DNA from: Picochlorum sp. 'celeri'
Taxonomy: Eukaryota > Chlorophyta > Trebouxiophyceae
NCBI GenBank assembly: GCA_010909725.1
Contig: JAACMV010000022.1
Coordinates: forward strand, 124,001-188,000
DNA length: 64,000 nt
Reading direction: 5' to 3'
Position numbers and translations under genes: made by a program. A model generated the notes under the pieces. That model was not told the origin of the DNA. It saw nothing but the letters and a program-made list of their open reading frames with translations, and did not search any database. Shown here in pieces: positions 38,725 through 48,888 of the stretch. Position 1 is the first letter of the stretch. Every line of letters begins with the position of its first letter.

Positions 38725-39127
38725 GTTCTCTCGTATCCAATCAGATGGGATTAATTATATGATTTAATTAATTACATAGTACTACGCTGCCGTAATAAAG
38801 GTTTCTGTGCCCCACAGTGTGTATTCTGCGAGTATTCAACGAACGACCAGTCTGATACCCGCCCTTGTGAACTGATGCTGTCTCACCCAAAGCCAACCTT
38901 CTCCGATTCCATTTGAAATAATTATATATGATTTTTCCATGCGTGAGTTTGTACGATGGAACCTCATGGGTCCGAATCAGCCTGGTCAATATTGACTTAA
39001 TGTCTTTATTACAGACGGCCATAGCCAGAACTCGATCCTCGTGTTGATACACATTGTCATACAATGTATTATCTGAAAATACTTACATTCATCTGTGATC
39101 TAGTTTTCTCAGTCAGAAAAAGGGAAC
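38725..39127. other. Divergent intergenic region
   Basis: This separates the 5' end of the SABRE-type gene from the coiled-coil gene. A 98-codon frame (39064-38768, minus) ends 44 bp before the SABRE start and has no recognisable features; it may be leader sequence. Confidence 0.35.
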
Positions 39128-39484
39128 ATGGGCAACTTTGCAGCCAAGAGTGAGGTGTTGGCCAAGCCTGAACAAGTCAGGGAGCAAGAGTCTTCTCTTG
39201 CAGCAAAAGATGAGCAACTCTTGAAGACATTAGAAGAAAAGGCAGCATTGATTGATCAGAAATTAGCTGAATACGAGAAGCGGGTGGTGAATGCACCAGA
39301 TACCTCGAGTGAGTCAAGCAAGGTCTTGTCGGCACGATACATTTCAGAGTTGAAAGAGCTCCGAAAGGTATTGGTAGATGCAGAAAAGGAACAGAATTCA
39401 TTGCTGGAGAGAGTTACAGAGCTTGAGACGGCGAAATCAAAATTAGAATACCAGGTGAAGCATTTGAAAAGGGCACTGCAATGA
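39128..39484 (+). CDS. Small coiled-coil protein with possible N-myristoylation site
   Basis: 118 residues. Nearly all of it is predicted heptad-type helix, from QVREQESSLAAKDEQLLKTL to ELETAKSKLEYQVKHLKRAL. The start MGNFAAKSEV fits an N-myristoylation signal (Gly2, small residues at 5-6). No family is recognised. It could be a small adaptor on membranes or at the cytoskeleton. The stop is 16 bp from the stop of the convergent acyl-CoA synthetase gene. Confidence 0.6.
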   Translation: MGNFAAKSEVLAKPEQVREQESSLAAKDEQLLKTLEEKAALIDQKLAEYEKRVVNAPDTSSESSKVLSARYISELKELRKVLVDAEKEQNSLLERVTELETAKSKLEYQVKHLKRALQ

Positions 39485-39500
39485 CATCAATCAATCTTCA

Positions 39501-41483
39501 TTATTTCTTTTTCATGGAAGCATACATGTCATCAATGACTTGTTTATACTTCTTCTCAAGCTGTGGCCTCTTTGGCTTGAATGTTGGGGTGAGGAGGTCA
39601 TTTTCCACACTGAATTCCTCTGTTTCAAAATGAAGGTTCTTAATCATCTCAAATCCTTTGAGTTTTGCATCTGTCGCAGTCTTTTTCAAAGCCTGAAGCA
39701 TCTCTGTTTTTACAGCTTGATCCTCGAGCTTTCGATCTGCTCTCCATGACGCTTTTGGTACGACAACAGCAACCAGGAATGACTCTGTTGATGTGCCATA
39801 GACCCAAATCTGCTCCACATTTTCATTGCGACTATAGACGCTTTCTATGTATTCCACTGCAACGTACTCTCCTTGAGATAATTTGAATACATTTTTAATT
39901 CGATCAATCACCTTGAGGCAGCCCTGCGATGTGATTGTGCCGATATCCCCGGTATGGAACCACCCATCTTCATCCACTGCCTCCTTGGTCTTCTCTTCGT
40001 CCTTGAAATAGCCACTGAAGAGCATTGGACTTCTCAGTAATATTTCTCCTTTAGGTGGATGTGCTGTCGCATCATAGTTCAACTCTGGCACGGATTCCAA
40101 TCTGAATTCCATTGGTCGGAGAGGGGGTCCAACAGAATGTGCCATCCGTGGATCTGGCAGCATGATGAAAGATGCTGCGCATGATTCGGTCAATCCATAT
40201 CCTTGAAGAACAGGAGCAAGGCATACTGTGCAGAAATCTTCTACATGCGCAGCCAAAGGAGCACCCCCAGACACAATGAATCGCACATGGCCTCCCAAGG
40301 CCTTTTTCAATTGCTGGAACACTGTGGCATCCACACCAAGTCCACTGATTGCATGAGACACACCATTGTTGAGCAAAAACTTTTTCCACGAAAAGCCTGC
40401 GCGGAACATGAATTGCTTGATAGCTGAAGCCTTGGCGACCTTGGCCTCCACCCCATCGCACACGCGTTCCAATATTCGGGGCACTGCCATGAACAGTGTT
40501 GGCTTGAAAGCAGCCACATCATCCATCAATTTTTTCACATTTCCTTGCCAGTATCCAATAGAAGCACCAATCGCGATGGCAAAATCTTCAATCAATCGGT
40601 CAAAGATGTGAGCCAAAGGCAGATATGACAACATGCTATCCTTCTCAGACACATGAATGTTTGTCTGCTCGATCATATCGATAGCACCAGCAATACCAGA
40701 TACAATTGCACGATGACTAATAAGCACTCCTTTCGGCGTCCCTGTCGTCCCGGACGTGTACATGATGCATGCAATATCTTCTGGAGATGGTGGGGACTCC
40801 TTCTCCAATGGGTTCTCTCGGCCAAGATTGAGGAATTCATCCCATGTATACACAAACATGCCATGCTTTCTGACAGCATCCATATCCTCCTTCTTTATAT
40901 CCGACCCGATGCACACAATCCCACGAACAGTATCCTTGATTGCTGGACAAATTGTAGCAAATTGACCCAATTTGTCCTTGTGAATGACGGCAACCTCCAA
41001 CTCCGAGTGCTTTGTGATGTACTCAATCGCCGTCTCTCCGAGAGAATCATACATCGGGACGATAGTGGCATTTATCTGATCGCACGCCCGAATAGCCAAC
41101 ATCCATTCGACGCAGTTCACAGACCATACCCCAACCTTTGCCCCAGCCTTGACTCCTTCGTGGGCCAAAGCACCGGCAACAGTCTTTGCCAAATCATACG
41201 TCTCTTTGTATGTAAAGAATGTATACTCCTTTGCCTGGCCCTCGGCATCCAGCGGTCTCCACCCAAGGCATTTCCTTTCCCCAAACGTCTTGGCAGCATC
41301 TGCAAAAAGCTCGTACATGGTTGTGAGCCCTCTCACTGTCGTAGGAAGGCCATCGGCACCACTTTTATTTCTGTACACTGGACTTTGACTGGGTTTACCA
41401 TCACGAGCCTCCCGTGCTGGTTCTACTTCGACAGTAACTGGTCCAATGGTTTTGAGCACCTTTTTCTTGCCTTCGGTCGCCAT
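39501..41483 (-). CDS. LACS: Long-chain acyl-CoA synthetase
   Basis: 660 residues, single exon, typical length. The AMP-binding motif is IACIMYTSGTTGTPKGVLIS at about residues 237-256. Further motifs are YLPLAHIFDRLIED, FIVSGGAPLAAHVEDF, QGYGLTESCAASFI, GWFHTGDIGTITSQGCLKVI followed by DRIKNVFKLSQGEYVAVEYI (the LACS version with FKLSQGEY), and VENDLLTPTFKPKRPQLEKK. It makes acyl-CoA from free fatty acids with ATP. No transit peptide or peroxisomal SKL-type end is seen (it ends MKKK); a di-lysine-like C-terminus could favour ER retention. The nearest plant relatives by motif are LACS4/6/7-type enzymes. Confidence 0.95.
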   Translation of the reverse strand: MATEGKKKVLKTIGPVTVEVEPAREARDGKPSQSPVYRNKSGADGLPTTVRGLTTMYELFADAAKTFGERKCLGWRPLDAEGQAKEYTFFTYKETYDLAKTVAGALAHEGVKAGAKVGVWSVNCVEWMLAIRACDQINATIVPMYDSLGETAIEYITKHSELEVAVIHKDKLGQFATICPAIKDTVRGIVCIGSDIKKEDMDAVRKHGMFVYTWDEFLNLGRENPLEKESPPSPEDIACIMYTSGTTGTPKGVLISHRAIVSGIAGAIDMIEQTNIHVSEKDSMLSYLPLAHIFDRLIEDFAIAIGASIGYWQGNVKKLMDDVAAFKPTLFMAVPRILERVCDGVEAKVAKASAIKQFMFRAGFSWKKFLLNNGVSHAISGLGVDATVFQQLKKALGGHVRFIVSGGAPLAAHVEDFCTVCLAPVLQGYGLTESCAASFIMLPDPRMAHSVGPPLRPMEFRLESVPELNYDATAHPPKGEILLRSPMLFSGYFKDEEKTKEAVDEDGWFHTGDIGTITSQGCLKVIDRIKNVFKLSQGEYVAVEYIESVYSRNENVEQIWVYGTSTESFLVAVVVPKASWRADRKLEDQAVKTEMLQALKKTATDAKLKGFEMIKNLHFETEEFSVENDLLTPTFKPKRPQLEKKYKQVIDDMYASMKKK

Positions 41484-42288
41484 ATTTGGGGTTTCTCACG
41501 TCTGGATATCAAAAACTCAATTGTAAATAATGAGAATTTGGATTAGATGATTGGGTTTGTGTGGTAGAGCTTTGGATGCGAGTGAACAACACATGGGCCC
41601 ATAATCTTGATGCGAAATAGATGGGGCTTGGATTTATACAGGCTTGATCTCCGCATTTTACGCTTCCTCCCCTGTGCTCAATCTGCACGCCACACCGGTT
41701 GGCTCCGAGTGTTACAGGTATTGCGGCAAACTTCTTGAGACCATATCCTCTCTATTGTGGCCATCCATTCTGCGATGACCTTTCTACCCTATACCATATT
41801 CATTGCTGATGTTCCGGCGATCCTGAAACGAGGGAGTTTATCAGAGTGTTCGCCCTGCTTCGGCTCAAGCAAACTCTGATGAGGATTGGTGATGTCTCTG
41901 GGTTTGCCATGATGTCTGTGCCTTGGGCGTGGATGCAGTGACACAGTTCCAGGTGGACCCACTGGGGCAGTAGAGTATGTGACACTCGTAGTAGACGGTC
42001 ACATGAATGGGTCCTATACCATGCTCTCTACTCATTCCAGGGACATCTGGGATGGGGAGGAAGCTGCGCTTTTTCGGATTTCATCTATCTGAAAACACCA
42101 GAATAGTGTCTTCTCAGCGGAGATACGAAATTCGACATGTAATTTGCATGGATGAATAAAAGAATCAATGGTAAAACACAAAAGCGCCTGTTGGAAAAAT
42201 CGCATCACGCTACGCCAATAGAGTATTCAATTATAGTAGTTTTATATTTTTTGCTTGCTCGCTTTTATTAGTATGGGCAGAGACCATC
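41484..42288. other. 805-bp intergenic region; possible unrecognised RNA
   Basis: This is one of the longest gene-free stretches here. A hairpin at 41840-41880 (ATCAGAGT pairing with ACTCTGAT) contains a GC-TTCG-GC tetraloop-like core. TGATGT, CTGA and TGATGA boxes nearby (41809-41900) recall box C/D elements, but the spacing does not fit a standard snoRNA. No coding frame is supported. Confidence 0.35.
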
Positions 42289-44226
42289 TCATGAAGATTC
42301 CCTTTTGACCTTGTGTACAGTTCGAAGTTTTGGGGCTGCATCTTCTTCATCTTCTGGCTCTTCAATAATATCATATGCTTTCCTGTGCACAGAGCCATTC
42401 AAGTTGCTGCCAAGGATCCGCACAGAGGGTTCTTCTAAATTTGGTCGGAACTGCGTGCCTGCTCTAACAGAAGCCTCCGAGTTGTAGATTCTGCCAGCAC
42501 GCACTGACATGTCCCCAGGGATGACCGGATGACCAGGACTGCCACTTGCAGGTCCGAGGGAACCTGACCTGTTATAGTGTCCAAACTTGGATCCATAGTC
42601 TTTATCATCTTCCACGACCGAATCCTTGAAGTGTAATGACGAGTTTCGTTGCATAATGGCTGTCTCTACAGCGGTAACAACTGTCTCAGTCTTCTGCACC
42701 TGGACAACGTCTTCTGCAAACGAGACCTTTGACTTTCGCTGTGGCATGATCGATGGTGGTTTCTTACCACTCGCTTCAAGCCATGTTTCAGTTGCGTGCA
42801 AAGCTGCGGCAGTCAAGGCATCTCTGAGCTCTTCTGTGAGCCATTCAGGCATGGAAAAACGAGGTGATAGGTTTGGAATCAAACCAAGTGCCTCAGCCAT
42901 ATCTAGTTCGTCCAGAATAGATGATATGGTATCATTCTGACCAGCATTCAAGTATGATATCGCGGAAGATGCTGACCTGACGGAATCATCCATTTTTGCC
43001 TCCTTTGCTAGGGTTCCACTTCCAGAGCTACCAAAGCAGGCGCAGAAAAGATTCCCACTCGATTCATTTCTGCTCATGCCTTTATTTGATCCTCCTAATT
43101 TCATCGCTAGACCTGGTTTGGCTGCAACAGCAGCCATATCTTGGAAGGAAACATCACTTGGGACCACATCCACTACAATCAAGGAGGTGTCATCCTTGAC
43201 ATTGCCATGCTGTTTGATAATGTTTGAAATAACCTTTGATGGAGCTGCATCAATGCTCCACTTCCGTGTCATCATGGCTGCTTTCTTTTTCTTTTGAAAA
43301 GCATCCCAGACCCCATCAGAGCCGATCAAGAGACGCCCACCACGGCCACACACCATGACCTGGGTCACATATCCATATGGGATGATGGAGGGACCAACAT
43401 CAAAATCACCAATGGCGCGTGAGATTGACAATCCACCAGGCCACACTCGCAAAGGCCCCAAACCACTATTATACGCATCCGCTGGACCGCACCCGGACAT
43501 TGACACTGGAGCCACGACGGCTCCAGACAATTCTACCCTCTTCCTGTCTGCCTTGTTCACTGCAACTCTGTGGTCACTGGTCAGCCGAATCAACTGAGAA
43601 CCGGTATCCAAGTACGCATGCGAGTCCCCAAGATTCACAGACGTCACCAACCAATCAGTCACAATAACAATAGTAGATGTACAGCCTGCATGAATCCCAC
43701 GAGCAGCAAACGTGCTGTTCAGTTCCACAAGGGTAATAACCAAGGCTCTCTGAATCAGTTGCCTCCACTCATCGTAATCCGCATGATTCGGAGGCGGTGG
43801 ATTTCCCCTCGGTAAATGCTTCTCCAACACAGTCAATACCTTGTCCGCAGAATGGCGAGCAGCATGCTTTCCATTATGGCCATCAAAAACACAGAACAAA
43901 GAGTACTGTGACGTAACATGCCCACAGGAAGTACAACTATGATGATGAAACACGCCATTCCCGTCTTCTATACTCTTTGTTCCACAAAATGATTCGTCCC
44001 CTCTCCCTGGCCATGCACGTTTATGCTCCAAGAAGACGACATCTTCTCCTTTCAGGTCCGTCTGCCCAACGCAATACGAAACCTCAGGGTGATAACATCC
44101 CTCACTCCCTTCCCCAGACTCGTCCGTTGTTCCATTTGAGATTGTTGATTTCAAATAATGATTATCTGGACTCATATCCACCGCATGTTTTGATTCTTTG
44201 GTTTCCAAGAAGGTTGTACTGTTCAT
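42289..44226 (-). CDS. PP2C-family protein phosphatase with long C-terminal tail
   Basis: 645 residues, single exon. The PP2C motifs are in order: YSLFCVFDGHNGKHAA near 109-124 (metal ligands Asp-Gly), HAGCTSTIVIV near 175, VTSVNLGDSHAYL, IRLTSDHRV, PGGLSISRAIGDFDVG near 265, LLIGSDGVWDAF near 297-308, and VKDDTSLIVVDVVP near 342. So all catalytic metal-binding Asp residues appear present. The last ~280 residues are Ser-rich and probably disordered, with MPEWLTEELRDALTAAALHA as one helical patch. It is a Ser/Thr phosphatase; the target is unknown. The extension is unusual compared with the ~300-400-residue plant enzymes. Confidence 0.93.
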   Translation of the reverse strand: MNSTTFLETKESKHAVDMSPDNHYLKSTISNGTTDESGEGSEGCYHPEVSYCVGQTDLKGEDVVFLEHKRAWPGRGDESFCGTKSIEDGNGVFHHHSCTSCGHVTSQYSLFCVFDGHNGKHAARHSADKVLTVLEKHLPRGNPPPPNHADYDEWRQLIQRALVITLVELNSTFAARGIHAGCTSTIVIVTDWLVTSVNLGDSHAYLDTGSQLIRLTSDHRVAVNKADRKRVELSGAVVAPVSMSGCGPADAYNSGLGPLRVWPGGLSISRAIGDFDVGPSIIPYGYVTQVMVCGRGGRLLIGSDGVWDAFQKKKKAAMMTRKWSIDAAPSKVISNIIKQHGNVKDDTSLIVVDVVPSDVSFQDMAAVAAKPGLAMKLGGSNKGMSRNESSGNLFCACFGSSGSGTLAKEAKMDDSVRSASSAISYLNAGQNDTISSILDELDMAEALGLIPNLSPRFSMPEWLTEELRDALTAAALHATETWLEASGKKPPSIMPQRKSKVSFAEDVVQVQKTETVVTAVETAIMQRNSSLHFKDSVVEDDKDYGSKFGHYNRSGSLGPASGSPGHPVIPGDMSVRAGRIYNSEASVRAGTQFRPNLEEPSVRILGSNLNGSVHRKAYDIIEEPEDEEDAAPKLRTVHKVKRESS

Positions 44227-44657
44227 AGGGACAATTGACTAGGGCTTTTGAGTCGGTGGATTCAATGCATGCAATACCATATGTGAACAATGCCTGTATA
44301 CAATGTGTGTTATTTCCAGGTTTGTAATGGCTTTAGCTGCCCATGGAACGTGCATTTGCATGTGACCGTGTTAAAGGAGGTGCATGCGTCTATGCTTCAG
44401 CGATGGAAATGCATAGATTGGTCCCATCACAGGTGTCCATTGATGGGGTGAGGTGGAGACACACGTCAGAGTCTACAAAAACCCTAACCAAAGACCTACA
44501 ACGGAGGTCGGCGGGATGAAATGATTGGCTCGATATGCGCGACATGTATTACCAGAATACACTGTTGTTATGTTTCTGTGTATGATGGATGGTGCATCGG
44601 AGTGTAGGAGGAAGTTACAATGCCAACTCAAGATTCAATGGTACAGTGACGATGTGA
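44227..44657. other. PP2C upstream region with a telo-box-like motif
   Basis: Both neighbours are on the minus strand. AAACCCTAA occurs at 44479-44487 (plus-strand orientation), the plant telo-box sequence found in promoters of growth-related genes; a single hit could be chance. Otherwise nothing was recognised. Confidence 0.4.
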
Positions 44658-47472
44658 TTATGATGGGGCTCCCAGGTATGCAGAGAGTCTCAAGAGATCA
44701 CTGAAGACGCCACCGGCCGTGACAGCAGCACCAGCGCCAGGACCACGAATGATCAAAGGTTGTTCATTGTACCTTTCCGTGGTGAAGGAGATGATGTTGT
44801 CACTTCCGCTAAGCTGGGCAAATGGATGATCTTTTGGATAACGTCTCAATTCCACGCTACCCGATTTATTCACTGGATCTACGACTCCAACAAATCTGAG
44901 GCATTCTCCAGCTTGTTCTGCCTCGTCGAGGAGTTTCTGCATGTCTCCATCAAAGTCTGGGAGTCTTTCGATATACTCTGCTGCAGAGGAGCACGATTGC
45001 AGGGGCTCAGGTACCAAAGATTGGATGGGCACCTTTTCTAATTCCAAATCAAGTCCACATTCTCGCGCCAAAATCGTCACTTTTCTGGCAACATCCATAC
45101 CAGCCAAGTCATCGCGTGGATCTGGCTCAGTATATCCTGCTTCTTTGGCTGCTATGACCACCTCACTGAATGTGCGGGAATCAGTCCCAAAGGTGTTGAA
45201 AATATAGGATAATGTGCCTGAGAATATTCCTTCAATCCTTCTGACTTTGTCACCTGATCCAACAAGATGCTGTAATGTGGCAATGACTGGCAGGCCAGCA
45301 CCCACTGTTCCCTCGTAGAAGAAATGTGTGTATGATGACCTCTGGTATGCCTTCAGGGCTTGGTACTGAGCCAAGTCTCCCGAGTTCAACTTTTTATTTG
45401 GTGTGATCACATTCACTCCTTTTTTCATCCAGTTGAGGTACTGTTTTGGTGGTTCGTCTGATGCTGTGCAATCCAGGATCACTGTGTTTGGAACTGAATT
45501 CCTTGACAAATGACTTGCAAATGCATCATAATCCAGTGGCTCGGACTTGGTATCCAAATCCTCCTTCCAAGCATCCAAATCAATACCTGTATCACTGAGA
45601 ACCATCTTCTTTGAGGTAGCAATGCCAAGAATACGAATATCAACATGATATTCTTCTGTCAACTTTTGGCTCTGCTCCTTCAGTTGGGACAAGAATGTTG
45701 AGCCAATCAATCCTGGGCCCACAAGACCAACTCCAATTGGAAGAGATTTTTCATAGAATCTGCTGTGAACCGCACGAAGAGCTCTGACAGCATCGTCCTG
45801 GCTGACCAAACATGTCACGTTGTACTCTGAACTTCCCTGGGCAATGGCCTTGACATTCACATTGGCCTTTGCCAGGGCAGAGAAAAAGGTTGCAGACACA
45901 CCAGGCTTGTTGGCCATACCATGACCAACTGCAGATAAGACGCAGCAGTTTTCTTCTGCATCAATGCTTTGGATTCTACCGGAAGAAATCGCATCCGCAA
46001 ATCTATTGCGCAATGCCTTGACAGCACCCTTGGCATCAGCTTCACGCACTGCAAAAGAAACACTGTGCTCCGATGATGCCTGAGAAATCATGATGGCATT
46101 GATATTTGCATCCCTAATGCATGAAAAAATAGCAGCTGCTGTACCAGGAACACCAATCATGCCTGCTCCTTCTACGTTAACAAGGGCAACGTTCTGAATG
46201 GAAGCAATACCTTTGACGCCAGAGCTTCCTGAGGAAGCATCCTCCTTGAATTCACGGCTAATCTCTGAGCCCTTTGCGTCTCTATTGAAAAAGTTCCTTG
46301 TATTGATAGGGATATTGAATCGCATAGCAGGAATAGTAGTCCTTGGATGCAAAACCTGAGCCCCAAAGTATGACAATTCCCACGCCTCATTGTATGTCAA
46401 ATGATCCAGGCAGACAGCATCACTCACAACTCTTGGGTCGGCCGAGTATACTCCATCAACATCCGACCATATAGTAATCTTTCCGCTCCTGAACAAGGCA
46501 CCCATGATTGTTGCAGAGTAGTCTGATCCATTCCTCTTGAGGGTGGTAACCTGCCCTGCAGGAGTCTTGGCAATAAACCCTGTCGCGATAATCACGTCAG
46601 GAACTCCATGCTTGCCACACCAAACATCCAAATTAGCGTCTGATTTATTGTAGTGGACGTCCACGGACAACCCATCAGCTGTTGGGGACACAACTAAAAC
46701 ATCGCGTGCATCCATGAAACAAGCATTCAGACCCAATTGACGACAACGAGCTGTCAACAGCCTCGCACACCACAGCTCTCCGTGACCAACAATAAACTCC
46801 TCATAAGCCTCTGTTGAGATACCAGCAATAGCAATAGCCTTGAGCATGGAGGTCAGGTCCTGGATATCCGTGTACAGGCCCTCTAAAAATGCATCCAGCT
46901 CATCTCCCTTGCCCAACAGAGCTGTTGCAGCATCAACATGCTTTTCTTTCAACTTTTCTAAATCCTCCACAAAAGACTGATCCTGCTTGGACGACTTGAC
47001 AGTCATATTAATAAGCAAATCAGTGACTTTGGTAGGAGATGATGGGTGACTCCCCATTGCACTCACCACCGCCACCTTGCTCGTGGCCTCTCCATCATCC
47101 CTCAAAAATTCAGCAATCTCATTGATTCGATCAGATGTCGCCACACATGTTCCTCCGAATTTATGCACCTGCAAAACCATGAAAAAAGCTTGCTTGCAAG
47201 TACCTCACACCCACAACCAAACCACGACATACCTGCCAATGAGATCCTCTTGGGCACACTGCTGAAGAATTCTCACCAGATGGAGTTGCAATAGCTGCAC
47301 GTACTAGGACCGCATCGCTCAGTCTTCTCTGGTTGCGATGGCTGCCGGCAGCTTTTCTCAACCCACCCTGAAGCACCACATTTGGCCTGAAACAGACCAC
47401 AGTATTCACATCTTTCTTTTTTCTCGCTGATGAATGCACAAGCGTGCTATTCAAGCAACGAGCGAGCAACAT
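44658..47472 (-). CDS. AK-HSDH: Bifunctional aspartate kinase-homoserine dehydrogenase
   Basis: Exon 1 (47472-47233) encodes an 80-residue basic, Ser-rich presequence (MLLARCLNSTLVHSSARKKK..). After a 64-bp intron, exon 2 (47168-44658) continues, total 916 residues, as in plants. The kinase starts VHKFGGTCVATSDRI and has GFIAKTPAGQVTTLKRNGSD, YSATIMGALF and DVDGVYSADPRVV. Two ACT domains lie near 390-545 (MIGVPGTAAAIFSCIRDANI, KPGVSATFFSALAKANVNVK). The dehydrogenase begins GVGLVGPGLIGSTFL near 557 and has NKKLNSG, YEGTVGAGLPVIATLQHLVG and DPRDDLAGMDVARKVTILAR. It catalyses the first and third steps of the aspartate family pathway (Thr, Met, Lys) and is normally feedback-inhibited by Thr through the ACT domains. 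Plastid targeting is likely. Confidence 0.96.
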
Positions 47473-47717
47473 GATAAAGCCTCAGTATACTCTGTTCGTG
47501 GAGTCGACTCAAGACGTCTTTGACTACGCAATGGATTCCTCCTTTTTTGCTGCAAAATAATACTTTAGTTATAATTGAGTGCAATTGGACAATGCATTGC
47601 CCCTGTTTATTCACAAAGGAAGGTTTTCCCATGTCCAGGGCATGGCCCTCACAATCCCCCTCAAGGGTGATGTCATCGGTGTATTACAATAGATGTGTGA
47701 GGATTCATTCATATACA

Positions 47718-48641
47718 TCATTCACTCAGATGTTTCCTTTCATTCGCAACCAACCATGCAGCATACAAGGCCAACGCCCCGTACAATGAATCCAACCCCA
47801 GCGATGGGCCATTCTCATTGATCAACACGTCAAAGAGAATCTCAGCCACCAGAATGGCCCCCAAGGCGGCAAAAATATACAACCGTGCTGGCGACGTTGC
47901 CTCTTTTTTCGCAGGCTCGATGACTCTTCTCCTGGACTGTCGCCGTGCGTCCTGATCGACCAGGTCATCATCATCATCATCATCATCCTTTTCATATTGA
48001 TACAAGTTGCCGAAAAACTGCCCCTCATTTCGCCCGTCTACCATATCCCTTTCCCAATCCTTGAACTCTCTAGATTCCTGCTCCATAGCTTCCCTCCGTT
48101 TCCTCAATTTTCTTTCATACTTGTCTGCCTCTCTCTGTATATCAGCCAGGGCTGAATCAAATGCCAAATCTCCTCTCAGTTTTGCCAACTCTGCAGCTCT
48201 ATCCATCTCCTCCTTGGCATCCTCTGCCAACGCCCTGAGCTTATTACTGCTATCTTCCACATGCTCATCCAAATTTCTCTTGGCACTGATTTCGAAATTC
48301 AGGGATTTCACCAAATCTTCTTGTACTGATGATGATGGAGTGGAATCAGGCTTGTCATCATCCTCTGGGTTCTCATCACCCGAAGACAATGACGATATCG
48401 ACCAATCTCTCCAACACCGATGATACCCGAGATTTGTCATACTAGATACTGAAGGAGGGATGCTCTGTGATCCATGATGGGAGAATATGATACGTTTCTT
48501 GTCCAACGTGGGCACCACTTCAGTCCTCCATTGTAGCAAGCCATTCAGTGCCCTTCTGTTCCCAGTTGCCCTAGAATTCTGCCTGATGACTATTATGTCT
48601 GATACCGTAGAATTGGAGGGTGAGACCAGAGGTGAAGCCAT
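47718..48641 (-). CDS. Probable plastid membrane protein with coiled coil and acidic run
   Basis: 307 residues from the first ATG (48641); the frame continues further only with non-ATG codons. The N-terminus (MASPLVSPSNSTVSDIIVIR) looks like a transit peptide. Residues ~100-225 form a charged helix (EEMDRAAELAKLRGDLAFDS, READKYERKLRKRREAMEQE). An eight-Asp run (GAT/GAC repeats, ~47970-47993) follows. Two hydrophobic segments end the protein (RLYIFAALGAILVAEILFDV and GLDSLYGALALYAAWLVANE). I do not recognise the family; the layout resembles small thylakoid or envelope proteins of plants. Confidence 0.6.
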   Translation of the reverse strand: MASPLVSPSNSTVSDIIVIRQNSRATGNRRALNGLLQWRTEVVPTLDKKRIIFSHHGSQSIPPSVSSMTNLGYHRCWRDWSISSLSSGDENPEDDDKPDSTPSSSVQEDLVKSLNFEISAKRNLDEHVEDSSNKLRALAEDAKEEMDRAAELAKLRGDLAFDSALADIQREADKYERKLRKRREAMEQESREFKDWERDMVDGRNEGQFFGNLYQYEKDDDDDDDDLVDQDARRQSRRRVIEPAKKEATSPARLYIFAALGAILVAEILFDVLINENGPSLGLDSLYGALALYAAWLVANERKHLSE

Positions 48642-48888
48642 TCTGAAGACAATGAAATGATTCTTTTGTCCAGAGGAAAAAACTGAGTCTATCAATTTGA
48701 CGTTGAAATATTGGTCACTTCTTCATAGCATGGTGAATATCGAGATATTCTTTATTTGAAAATCTACGAGGAGGAGAGCGTCACTTGGCCCTGTTGGCAA
48801 CCCGAGTATTTTTATATTCTAATGTCGGAATTTTGAGACACTGTGTAACGTACTCTCTCTCTCTGAGAACGGATCAATCGAAATTGAT

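Noticed and set aside
38768..39064. 98-codon open frame upstream of the SABRE-type gene
   Set aside because: No family feature, no partner exon, and it lies where a 5' leader is expected; chance or an upstream frame is more likely.
47968..47995. ATC/GAT trinucleotide run
   Set aside because: It lies inside a coding exon and encodes an eight-Asp run; not an intergenic microsatellite.
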